From the NCBI GenBank assembly GCA_951813615.1, contig OX638377.1:5553739-5617738 (forward strand): a stretch of DNA of 64,000 bases, written 5' to 3'. The number at the start of each line of letters is the position of its first letter. Position 1 is the first letter of the stretch. The position numbers and the translations under genes are program-made. This document shows positions 1 through 7,021 of this stretch, in pieces. A model generated the notes under the pieces. It searched no databases. It saw only the letters and a program-made list of their open reading frames with translations, and was not told the origin of the DNA. This stretch comes from an uncultured Latescibacterota bacterium. Its GTDB lineage: Bacteria > Latescibacterota > UBA2968 > UBA8231.

Positions 1-774
1 CTGCTTCTCGGAATGGTACAGGGCATTAAAGGTGTGAAAGAATTCGTTTTGGGTCTGTTCGCCGTGGATCAGAAACTGGATGTCGTCGACCAGGAGGATA
101 TCCGCGCTGCGGTAGAAATTCTTAAACTCATTCGTCTTATCGCGACCCTCTCGGATCGCTTGGACAAAATCGCCCATAAATTTTTCCGAGGTGACGTAAA
201 CGACCTTCTCAGCGAGGTTGAGGCTATGCGCGTGATGCCCAATCGCTTGGAGCAGATGCGTTTTCCCCAGCCCCGCGCCGCCATAAATAACGAGAGGATT
301 ATATCCCGCCTTGCCAGGGGCATTGGCTACAGCTAAGGCCGTTGCCAGGGCAATTTGATTGCTGTCGCCAATGATAAATTCTTCAAAGGTATAGCGCTTG
401 CTGAGCGATACTTGATCAGCAGCGGATCCTACTTCTGCTTCTTCTAGTTCCTTTTCTGTGGATTCTTCTGCACGAGCAGGGGTGGGGAGTACTGGATTGA
501 GGGCTGGCTGGGGTGCTTGGGCAACGGCAAAGGAGATTCTTGGCACCAGCGTCGTCTCTTCCATTACTACTGCTTGGATCATCTGCAAGTAGTGCTCCTC
601 TACCCAAGCGGCAGAAAATGCACTGGGAACTTGGATGACCAACAAATCTTCGTCGAATTGGCTTACGGAAGTCTGTTTAAACCAATTACTAAAACTCTGG
701 GGACGAACTTGACGCTCTATGTTGAGCAGACATTGGGCCCAGAGTTCTTGGGGATCCTGTATTTCCAGTGCCAT
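1..774 (-). CDS. dnaA: Chromosomal replication initiator DnaA (C-terminal part outside window)
   Basis: DnaA binds DnaA boxes at the origin and opens the duplex in its ATP form. The reverse strand reads from an ATG at 772-774 and stays open to base 1. The N-terminal ~75 residues match domain I (MALEIQDPQELWAQCL start, then SFSNWF). A variable linker follows, then the AAA+ domain from YTFEEFIIG, with Walker A GGAGLGKTH and Walker B ILLVDDIQFL. About 258 codons are present; domains IIIb and IV (the DNA-binding part) lie beyond the window. It is divergent from rpmH, the usual dnaA–rpmH arrangement near an origin. Identification rests on the AAA+ motifs and on context. Confidence 0.97.
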   Translation of the reverse strand, partial: MALEIQDPQELWAQCLLNIERQVRPQSFSNWFKQTSVSQFDEDLLVIQVPSAFSAAWVEEHYLQMIQAVVMEETTLVPRISFAVAQAPQPALNPVLPTPARAEESTEKELEEAEVGSAADQVSLSKRYTFEEFIIGDSNQIALATALAVANAPGKAGYNPLVIYGGAGLGKTHLLQAIGHHAHSLNLAEKVVYVTSEKFMGDFVQAIREGRDKTNEFKNFYRSADILLVDDIQFLIHGEQTQNEFFHTFNALYHSEKQ

Positions 775-894
775 TTATTGAGCGAGTTCGCAATTTTTAA
801 GGGGAGTTTTCAACCTATGAAGAAGGCATATGTCAGTCAAGAGTCTCCCCCTAATTTGCTGTTAAAATTCACTAGCGTTCAAAGGGGTAAAGTG

Positions 895-923
895 TTGACA
901 CTTATTGGAATAGCCACTAAATT
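895..923 (+). promoter_or_regulatory. Probable sigma-70-type promoter of the rpmH operon
   Basis: A perfect TTGACA (895-900) and a TAAATT (918-923) are separated by 17 bases, about 50 bases upstream of the rpmH start. It sits in the divergent dnaA–rpmH spacer (775-972), where I found no good DnaA box. The -10 element matches the consensus at only 4 of 6 positions, so the call is moderate. Confidence 0.5.
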
Positions 924-972
924 GAACCGTTTCTGCGCATATCGTGCAAAACCTAACGCGAGGTGAGGATTT

Positions 973-1107
973 TTGAAACGCACATTTCAACCCAGCAACC
1001 GGCGGCGGCGCAACAAGCATGGCTTTCGCAAGCGCATGAGCACTCCGGCCGGCCGCAATATTATCAATCGTCGTCGTCGGAAAGGCCGCAAGCAGCTAGC
1101 AGTCTAG
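973..1107 (+). CDS. rpmH: 50S ribosomal protein L34
   Basis: This 44-residue, extremely basic protein is part of the large ribosomal subunit. The sequence MKRTFQPSNRRRRNKHGFR followed by KRMSTPAGRNIINRRRRKGR is the L34 signature over its full length. It starts with TTG at 973, preceded by an AGGTGAGG Shine-Dalgarno stretch at 961-968; there is no in-frame ATG alternative at the right place. It is the first gene of the rpmH–rnpA–yidD–yidC–mnmE–rsmG block and lies 3 bases before rnpA. It is too short to show up in many gene scans. Confidence 0.96.
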   Translation: MKRTFQPSNRRRRNKHGFRKRMSTPAGRNIINRRRRKGRKQLAV

Positions 1108-1110
1108 CGT

Positions 1111-1371
1111 TTGATGGCTTGGGTTAGAGGCTGTTGCCTTTGGATCCGTTGTGATCGGGAAGATCGCGGTCAAATCTTTGTCGTCCGACGCAAACTGGGC
1201 AATGCCGTACAGCGCAATCGACTCAAGCGGCGCTTACGCAGCATTTGCCGCAGCCGCCCGTACTTTCCTCGCAGTCTAGTCGTTTTCTGCCAACCCTCAG
1301 CCGTCGAAACTCCCTTTGCCGACTTGGAAAGGGAACTGGATTCCCTGGTAGCAAGTCTCGTCCCACGATGA
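1111..1371 (+). CDS. rnpA: Ribonuclease P protein component, short N-terminus
   Basis: RnpA is the protein subunit of RNase P, which matures tRNA 5' ends. The hallmark RNR motif is present as RKLGNAVQRNRLKRRLR at about residues 27-43, followed by a beta strand SLVVFCQPSA and a terminal helix. The protein is only about 86 residues; the family is usually 105-125, and the missing part is the N-terminal helix/strand. An upstream start is impossible because the rpmH stop codon lies in the same frame 3 bases before. Start is TTG 1111 or ATG 1114. Its stop overlaps the yidD start (ATGA). Confidence 0.9.
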   Translation: MMAWVRGCCLWIRCDREDRGQIFVVRRKLGNAVQRNRLKRRLRSICRSRPYFPRSLVVFCQPSAVETPFADLERELDSLVASLVPR

Positions 1372-1577
1372 AGCAAATCGTCATTTTCCTCGTCCGCGCC
1401 TACCGTCTGCTCCTGTCTCCATATCTTCCCCCATCCTGTCGTTATTTACCTACTTGTTCCCAATATGCCGAAGAAGCACTAGATAAGTACGGGGCACTCA
1501 AAGGTGGGATGATTGCGCTAAAGCGGATTAGTCGATGTCATCCCTGGGGAGGGAACGGATATGATCCGCTGCCTTAG
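1368..1577 (+). CDS. yidD: Membrane protein insertion efficiency factor YidD
   Basis: YidD is a small, membrane-associated protein encoded between rnpA and yidC in most bacteria, and it assists YidC-dependent insertion. The 69-residue product begins MKQIVIFLVRAYRLLLSPY, an amphipathic N-terminal helix. It continues with the conserved CRYLPTCSQYAEEALDKYG and ends RCHPWGGNGYDPLP, all diagnostic of the family. The ATG at 1368 overlaps the rnpA TGA, implying translational coupling. A longer in-frame extension upstream exists but lies inside rnpA and has no family similarity, so I rejected it. Confidence 0.95.
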   Translation: MKQIVIFLVRAYRLLLSPYLPPSCRYLPTCSQYAEEALDKYGALKGGMIALKRISRCHPWGGNGYDPLP

Positions 1578-1616
1578 TTTCATAAAACGTTGTTTATAAA
1601 AGGGTAATAAAAACCT

Positions 1617-3344
1617 ATGGAAGATAAGCGGACCCTATTGGCCTTTCTCTTTATCGGCCTGATTTTCCTCTTGCTTCCCTATTATAATGAATGGTTTGGG
1701 CTAAATCCCAAGCCCCGGTCTCCGTCGCAGGAATCGGTGCCGCAAGAATCGGTGCCGCAAGAATCGGTGCCTGAAGTAGCCCCTGTTGCCGAAGAGCAAG
1801 CCGAGCCCGAGCGCATACGAGGTCCCGAGCCCGTGGAACAGCTCCGTTCGGAAGATCCAGCACCCGTTAGGTCTCAGGTCGTTGACAGGGCCGAATCGGC
1901 CGAAGATCCGTCCTTTATCCCAGAAGAAATTGTAGTACAAACGCCGCTTCAGAGCTTTGTCATCTCCACAAAGGGCGGTATTATTACGTCGTGTAAGCTG
2001 TTAAAATACAGAGACATGGATGGAAGTGTTATCGAGCTGCTGCCTCCCGCCGGCAGTGGTTTGGGCATTCATCTACAGAGAGCAAACTATAGGGAGGACA
2101 TCTCCTCGGCGGAGTTTATTGCCAATCAGCTAAGTCTACAGGTAGGACCCGGTGAAGAGCGCTCCTTAAGTATGGTGGCCGAACTCGGAGGGGGCAGGAG
2201 GCTAGAAAAGGTCTTGACCTTTAATGGGGACCGCTATGGATTCGACCTCCAGCTGCGCTACGAAGGATTTGACGACGATACCGAAGCCATACTCACTTGG
2301 CAAAACGGCATAGCGTTCACCGAGCGCGAGCCGGAAATCGACCTACCTGAAATGCGGGCATTCGCCTATATAAATGAAGAACGGGTCGAACTCAAGGTAG
2401 ATGATGGGGAATCGGACGAGTTAGAGGACAAAGGATTACTAAAGTGGGCGGGTATTCGCAACAAGTACTTCTTGATTTCCTGCGTCCCCGCCGATAGGGA
2501 GCAGCGCTCTCGCGTCGTCCTGCAGGGCGATCACCAAGGGTCGCAATTGTGGCCCGAGTATTCTTTTCAGCTAGGTCGGCGACTCGAACGGTCTGGTTCC
2601 TGGCATAACACCATTTATCTCGGCCCACTCAACTACGACGAGCTCATCGGCTATGAGGCTGAATTAGAGCAGGCCATTGATTTCGGCTGGCCGATTGTAA
2701 GTCAGATAAGCCGCTTTCTGCTCATTCTATTCATAGCGGCCCATCAATATATCCCCAACTACGGTTGGATCATCGTCCTTTTCGCCGTTGCCATCAAAAT
2801 TCTCGTCTATCCGCTCACGCACAAAACGTATGAGTCTGCGGCGAGAATGCAGGAGCTTCAGCCGAAAATTACGGCGCTACGCGAGAAGTACAAAAACGAC
2901 AATCAACGCCTGAGCCGAGAGACGATGAAGCTCTATAAGGAAGAAGGCGTCAATCCACTTAGCGGGTGTCTGCCTCTCTTGTTGCAGATGCCCATTTTCA
3001 TTTCGCTGTACAATCTTTTTGGCAAAACAATCGAGTTGCGGCAGGCCCCCTTTATTCTTTGGATACAAGATCTTTCCCTTCCTGACGAGTTGCTTATCGG
3101 CGGTTTCGGTCTTCATGTTCTGCCCTTGTTAATGGCGGTCTCCATGTTCATCCAACAGAAGATGACTATGAAGGATCCCAAGCAGGCCGTTCTGGTTTAC
3201 ATGATGCCAGTTCTGATGATCTTTATCTTTTGGAGCATGTCGTCGGGATTAGTGCTCTACTGGACTATCTTCAATGTCCTGACCATTGGTCAGCAGCTAT
3301 TGGTCAATCATTTCAAGAAAAAAGCCGCTCCTTCCAGCACTTGA
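1617..3344 (+). CDS. yidC: Membrane protein insertase YidC
   Basis: YidC inserts and folds inner-membrane proteins, alone or with SecYEG. The 575-residue product has an N-terminal membrane anchor (residues ~7-24), a proline/glutamate-rich linker with a three-fold QESVP repeat (~37-52), a periplasmic P1 domain (~95-340) and the conserved C-terminal membrane core. The core includes GWIIVLFAVAIKILVYPLTH, KITALREKYKNDNQRLSRE and NPLSGCLPLLLQMPIFISLY. Gram-negative type length and the P1 domain indicate a diderm. It lies 39 bases after yidD, and its stop is 23 bases before the preferred mnmE start. Confidence 0.97.
   Translation: MEDKRTLLAFLFIGLIFLLLPYYNEWFGLNPKPRSPSQESVPQESVPQESVPEVAPVAEEQAEPERIRGPEPVEQLRSEDPAPVRSQVVDRAESAEDPSFIPEEIVVQTPLQSFVISTKGGIITSCKLLKYRDMDGSVIELLPPAGSGLGIHLQRANYREDISSAEFIANQLSLQVGPGEERSLSMVAELGGGRRLEKVLTFNGDRYGFDLQLRYEGFDDDTEAILTWQNGIAFTEREPEIDLPEMRAFAYINEERVELKVDDGESDELEDKGLLKWAGIRNKYFLISCVPADREQRSRVVLQGDHQGSQLWPEYSFQLGRRLERSGSWHNTIYLGPLNYDELIGYEAELEQAIDFGWPIVSQISRFLLILFIAAHQYIPNYGWIIVLFAVAIKILVYPLTHKTYESAARMQELQPKITALREKYKNDNQRLSRETMKLYKEEGVNPLSGCLPLLLQMPIFISLYNLFGKTIELRQAPFILWIQDLSLPDELLIGGFGLHVLPLLMAVSMFIQQKMTMKDPKQAVLVYMMPVLMIFIFWSMSSGLVLYWTIFNVLTIGQQLLVNHFKKKAAPSST
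1727..1771 (+). repeat. 15-bp in-frame tandem repeat in yidC linker
   Basis: Three tandem 15-base units (GCARGAATCGGTGCC) encode QESVP three times in the variable linker after the first transmembrane helix. The second and third units are identical and the first differs at one base, so the array looks recent. Copy number may vary between strains. Confidence 0.9.
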
Positions 3345-3367
3345 AATTTCAGCCGGACCTCGAATCC

Positions 3368-4729
3368 TTGATACAGCCGGATACTGTTGTTGCTATCTCT
3401 ACGCCGCGAGGGGAGGGGGGGATCGGGATCGTGCGTTTGAGCGGGCCTGCCGCCGTATCTATTAGCCAGCAGATTTTTCGCTCCCGTCCACCGCTCGGCA
3501 AGCGAGTCCGATTCGTCGAATACGGGCGTATATGGGCTGGCGGTCGAGCAATCGACACGGGCGTAGCTTGGGTCTTCGCAGCGCCGCACTCTTATACCGG
3601 TGAAGATACCGTCGAAATTAGCTGCCACGGCAGTATAGTTGTGTTGGAGACCGTCGTCGAGGAAGCGCTTCGCTTGGGGGCCGTTGCCGCCGCTCCAGGA
3701 GAGTTTACTCGACGAGCGTTTCTCAATGGTCGGTTGGACTTATTAGAAGCGGAAGCTGTAATCGACCTCATCCAAGCCAGCTCTAAAGCGCATCTCGACA
3801 ATGCCTATGGCTTGGCCAGTGGCCGGCTGTCTAAGATGGTAAGAGCGCTTAAGAATCAGTTGGTTAAGATGCTGTCACTGCTCGAGATCGGGCTCGATTT
3901 TTCCGACGAAGACATCGATCATATCGGGCGTCAAGAAATACAGACCGCGCTGCACAGGGTGGTTGAGTCCTCTTTGCGGCTTGCCGAAACATTCGAGGGA
4001 ACAAGGCGGCGCCAAGAGGGATATTTAGTCGTGCTCATCGGGCGTCCCAACGCAGGCAAGTCTACATTGCTCAACGCGTTGCTCGGCGAAGATCGGGCAA
4101 TCGTAACTCCCATACCAGGAACGACGCGAGACTTAGTAGAAGGCCGGACTACTTGGGCAGGAGAGACGATACGGCTGGTTGATACGGCTGGGATTAGGCA
4201 AAGCCATAACCAGATCGAAAAAGAGGGGATTGAACGGGCGTCTCAGGCGATTGGGGATGCGGATGTGATTTTAGCGGTATTTGACAGTTCGACCGAGTTA
4301 TGCGATGACGATGTGGCTGTGTTGGACCTGCTTCCGTCTGATAAGAAATCTATCGCTGTCTTCAACAAGATTGATTTGCCGGGTACTAGTACTCGATCTA
4401 AGATCGAAGCACAGGCCTCGGTATCCGTTGAAATATCAGCACTTAGGGAATTCGGCATTGAAAAATTAAAGAGGGCAGTGACGGCCCAATTGCCCCGTAG
4501 GGGGGAAGTAGATGGCGTCGGGATCACCCGTCAACGCCACCAAGATTGCCTTTTGCGGGTAGCTAAATCCGGCGCTGCAGCAGAAGAGCTTCTGAGTTCC
4601 GGTCAGCCTGATGAGTGCGTCGTAGCCGAGCTTCAAGACGCCTTGATCGCTCTGGGTGAAATGCTGGGAGAGACCGTGGAAGAGGACGTTCTCGATTCCA
4701 TATTTTCCCAGTTTTGCATCGGCAAGTAA
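3368..4729 (+). CDS. mnmE: tRNA modification GTPase MnmE (TrmE)
   Basis: MnmE, with MnmG, builds the (carboxymethyl)aminomethyl group at U34 of certain tRNAs. The N-terminal formyl-THF-binding domain begins DTVVAISTPRGEGGIGIVRLSG. The central G domain has G1 GRPNAGKST, G2 GTTRD, G3 DTAG and G4 NKID. The C-terminus is the diagnostic FCIGK with the catalytic cysteine. I chose TTG 3368 (MIQPDTVVA) because it aligns with family starts. TTG 3341, which overlaps the yidC stop, and an ATG far inside yidC are alternatives. A parS-like palindrome begins immediately after the stop. Confidence 0.93.
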   Translation: MIQPDTVVAISTPRGEGGIGIVRLSGPAAVSISQQIFRSRPPLGKRVRFVEYGRIWAGGRAIDTGVAWVFAAPHSYTGEDTVEISCHGSIVVLETVVEEALRLGAVAAAPGEFTRRAFLNGRLDLLEAEAVIDLIQASSKAHLDNAYGLASGRLSKMVRALKNQLVKMLSLLEIGLDFSDEDIDHIGRQEIQTALHRVVESSLRLAETFEGTRRRQEGYLVVLIGRPNAGKSTLLNALLGEDRAIVTPIPGTTRDLVEGRTTWAGETIRLVDTAGIRQSHNQIEKEGIERASQAIGDADVILAVFDSSTELCDDDVAVLDLLPSDKKSIAVFNKIDLPGTSTRSKIEAQASVSVEISALREFGIEKLKRAVTAQLPRRGEVDGVGITRQRHQDCLLRVAKSGAAAEELLSSGQPDECVVAELQDALIALGEMLGETVEEDVLDSIFSQFCIGK

Positions 4730-4745
4730 TGTTCCACGTGGAACA
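4730..4745. promoter_or_regulatory. parS: parS-like centromere site 1
   Basis: TGTTCCACGTGGAACA is a perfect 16-bp palindrome starting right after the mnmE stop codon. It matches the known bacterial chromosomal parS consensus TGTTNCACGTGAAACA apart from one base in the right half. ParB binds such sites for origin segregation and SMC loading. No parA or parB gene lies in this window. Confidence 0.85.
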
Positions 4746-4803
4746 ATTGAACGGGCTTGGTGCGGCGTGAAGATTTCGTGGAGCATGTTGATAAGGGGTT
4801 CAA

Positions 4804-4819
4804 TGTTTCACGTGGAACA
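4804..4819. promoter_or_regulatory. parS: parS-like centromere site 2
   Basis: TGTTTCACGTGGAACA lies 74 bases after the first site, just upstream of the rsmG start. Its left half matches the consensus exactly and its right half carries one change (GGAACA). Two close copies beside rsmG and dnaA are typical of an origin-proximal parS cluster. Confidence 0.83.
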
Positions 4820-4828
4820 TGTTTGGAT

Positions 4829-5434
4829 ATGATCATGCAACTGCCGTCTGAGATTCGCGAGGATTTTGATCGGTTAAAGAGAGAGGGAAATCTCTCTTGG
4901 TCTGTTGGGAATATCTGGCCGCAGCTAGAGATATATCTATCTCTCTTGAGCCAGTGGTCGAGAAGAATCAACCTCGTATCGCGGCGAGATTGGTCCGTCC
5001 TAGCGACGAAGCACTTGAGACAGGCGTTGACTACGGTCCCGATTGTAGCCAGCATTCCTCGTCGGCTGGTTGTGGATCTGGGGTCGGGAGCTGGATTACC
5101 GGCTATTCCACTGAAAATCGCTCTTCCCGACTCGCACTTTATGCTCGTCGAAAGCAGGAGGAAGCGGGCGCATTTTCTTAGGGAAGTTGTGCGCTCTGTG
5201 GGGCTTGACCGCATAGAGGTTGTAAACGACCGGATAGAGAATTTGAGTCCTATAGGAGCGGATTTGGTCACTGCGAGGGCGGTGGCTTCTCCGGAGAAAC
5301 TGCTTGGTTTAGTGCAAAGACATTTATCTCCTCATGGTTGGATTCTTTCGACACTTGGAAAAGATGCTGCTCATTCAGAGTTGTTGGCGTGGAGGACAGA
5401 CCGGGAGGAGAGTACGTTGGGGCTATTCTACTAA
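4829..5434 (+). CDS. rsmG: 16S rRNA (guanine-527-N7)-methyltransferase RsmG (GidB)
   Basis: RsmG methylates G527 of 16S rRNA using S-adenosylmethionine. About 201 residues from ATG 4829 (or ATG 4835). The SAM-binding motif I is RLVVDLGSGAGLPAIPLKIA, followed by HFMLVESRRKRAHFL and later VTARAVASPEKLL, all as in RsmG. The N-terminal helical region contains SQWSRRINLVSRRD, matching the family's W…NLV…RD signature. An upstream in-frame extension would run through the second parS-like site and has no family match. It closes the rpmH–rsmG block; parA/parB, its frequent neighbours, do not follow. Confidence 0.94.
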   Translation: MIMQLPSEIREDFDRLKREGNLSWSVGNIWPQLEIYLSLLSQWSRRINLVSRRDWSVLATKHLRQALTTVPIVASIPRRLVVDLGSGAGLPAIPLKIALPDSHFMLVESRRKRAHFLREVVRSVGLDRIEVVNDRIENLSPIGADLVTARAVASPEKLLGLVQRHLSPHGWILSTLGKDAAHSELLAWRTDREESTLGLFY

Positions 5435-5741
5435 TTGCCAGCGCTGACACAGCCCCATAGTCGGGCGTTCCGGGTGTAGTTTTACCCATACTTATCCACA
5501 CCAAAAAGCAAGAAAAATAGGCGAGACATCCCCTTTGGGAGGCTTCTATGTCTAATTTTATCCAATAGATAGGCTCTGATTGGGCGAAGTGTTGAGTAGA
5601 GTCGGTGAGGCGTAGTGTGGAAAACTTGTTCTTAAGAAAGTGGAAAACTCTGCGGTAAATCCTTTGGAAGAACAGGAAAAAACGAGTATATTTTTAACTT
5701 AGTTCCCGAGGACACGGGTTCTCTACCGAGTAGGCTGTTTT
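5435..5741. other. oriC: Candidate replication origin (oriC) in the gap after rsmG
   Basis: This 307-base gap holds no credible gene. It contains a perfect consensus DnaA box TTATCCACA at 5492-5500. Weaker versions are TTATCCAAT (5558-5566), TGTGGAAAA (5616-5624, reverse) and AGTGGAAAA (5639-5647, reverse). An AT-rich run (GTATATTTTTAACTTAG) lies at about 5687-5703 and could be an unwinding element. The flanks are rsmG with two parS-like sites and, 4.7 kb away, dnaA. Only one box is perfect, so the origin call is a reasoned candidate, not a demonstration. Confidence 0.55.
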
Positions 5742-6359
5742 TTGCTAGATAAATATCTGAAAAAGTGGTGTCTGGTCGTCCTTAGACCGTTGGCGCATTT
5801 GTTCATTCGCTTGGGCTTCAGGCCCGATTGGCTGACGTTAATGGGGTTAGTTCTGAACGTGGGGGCAACCGCGGCTTTTGCCAAGGGTCATCTACAATGG
5901 GGGGCGCTCATTATGATGGTTGCGGGTCTCTGCGATATCTTGGATGGACAGGTTGCGAGAGAAGGCCACAAGGAGACCAAGTTTGGAGCCTTATTGGATT
6001 CGACGACAGATCGCTACTCTGAGATATTTATTTACTTTGGAATCGGTGCGTATTTGATTGGCCGCGATGCGTGGATTCCCTCGGGGATTCTCTTCTTTGC
6101 GATTACTGGTTCGCTGATGGTTAGTTATGTAAGGGCTCGTGCAGAGGGGCTGGGCGAGGATTGTAAGGTGGGCTTCATGCAGCGCCCGGAACGCCTAATC
6201 GTCTTGGCCCTAGGGAGCCTTATGGGCCATCAAGGTTTGGTTTTTGCGCTGGTTTTACTCGCGGTGACGACCAACTATACGGTTGTTGAACGCCTCGCTC
6301 ACATTCGCAATAAGCTAAAATCTGGCCCCAATTCACCCGCCTCAGTCCAGCAGTCCTGA
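5742..6359 (+). CDS. CDP-alcohol phosphatidyltransferase family protein
   Basis: Members transfer a phosphatidyl group from CDP-diacylglycerol to an alcohol such as glycerol-3-phosphate or inositol phosphate. The 205-residue membrane protein carries the full catalytic signature DG-x2-AR-x8-G-x3-D-x3-D, as DGQVAREGHKETKFG followed by ALLDSTTD, at about residues 69-91. Several hydrophobic helices surround it. The start is TTG 5742; no ATG fits. It lies 18 bases before tmk, so the two are probably cotranscribed. It resembles phosphatidylglycerophosphate or phosphatidylinositol phosphate synthases; the alcohol acceptor cannot be decided from sequence alone. Confidence 0.88.
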   Translation: MLDKYLKKWCLVVLRPLAHLFIRLGFRPDWLTLMGLVLNVGATAAFAKGHLQWGALIMMVAGLCDILDGQVAREGHKETKFGALLDSTTDRYSEIFIYFGIGAYLIGRDAWIPSGILFFAITGSLMVSYVRARAEGLGEDCKVGFMQRPERLIVLALGSLMGHQGLVFALVLLAVTTNYTVVERLAHIRNKLKSGPNSPASVQQS

Positions 6360-6377
6360 CACGCTTCTCCTGCCGTC

Positions 6378-7019
6378 GTGTCCCGGGGTTATTTCATCGT
6401 TTTTGAAGGGGTTGACGGCAGCGGAACTACAACCCAATCTCGCCTGCTGGCGTCGCATTTAAGGGAAGCGGGTCTTCCGGTCACACTGACCAGAGAGCCA
6501 GGTGGGACGCCGGTCGCCGAGAAGATTCGCCAGTTCGTTCTCGATCCAAGCCTAGAGGGCATCTCCCCCATGTCAGAGCTCTTCCTCTACGCAGCCAGTC
6601 GTTCACAGCACGTAGCAGAGGTGATCGTACCGTCGCTTGATCGGGGAGATGTGGTTATTTGCGACCGCTACATTGCATCGTCACTAGCGTATCAGGGGTA
6701 TGGCCGCGGTTTAAACTTGGAAGAGATCGAACAAATCAATCGGCTGGCGGTGGGAGAGTGTTTGCCGGACGCGACGATATACTTGACCTTACCCGTAGAA
6801 GTGGCCTGGAAACGCCTAGGGCAACGGGACTCCGCAGATCGGTTAGAGCAGACGGGAATGGCGCTACAAGAGAAGGTTGCCCGAGGTTACCAAGAGATCG
6901 CCAACAGGGATCCAGCAGGCTTAGTTTTTGACGCGCAACTAGAGATAAATCGGCTAGCCGAAAGAATTCAGGGCGCGCTACGCCGGCGGTGGTCGTGGTT
7001 TCCAGAGGAGAAAAAGTAA
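6378..7019 (+). CDS. tmk: Thymidylate kinase
   Basis: Tmk phosphorylates dTMP to dTDP in the DNA precursor pathway. The 213-residue protein has the P-loop FEGVDGSGTTTQ (~8-19), the DRYIASSLAYQGYGRGL motif (~93-109) containing the DR(Y) residues that bind dTMP, and a C-terminal LID-like stretch RDSADRLEQ. It starts with GTG 6378. The P-loop carries GSGTTT, whereas GSGKST-type loops are commoner; the GSGTT form is well known in bacterial Tmk, so I do not regard it as a defect. Its end is immediately followed by the S41 protease gene (2-base gap). Confidence 0.95.
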   Translation: MSRGYFIVFEGVDGSGTTTQSRLLASHLREAGLPVTLTREPGGTPVAEKIRQFVLDPSLEGISPMSELFLYAASRSQHVAEVIVPSLDRGDVVICDRYIASSLAYQGYGRGLNLEEIEQINRLAVGECLPDATIYLTLPVEVAWKRLGQRDSADRLEQTGMALQEKVARGYQEIANRDPAGLVFDAQLEINRLAERIQGALRRRWSWFPEEKK

Positions 7020-7021
7020 TC

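Noticed and set aside
3230..3367. Upstream extension of mnmE into yidC
   Set aside because: The extra residues have no family similarity and lie within the certain yidC coding region.
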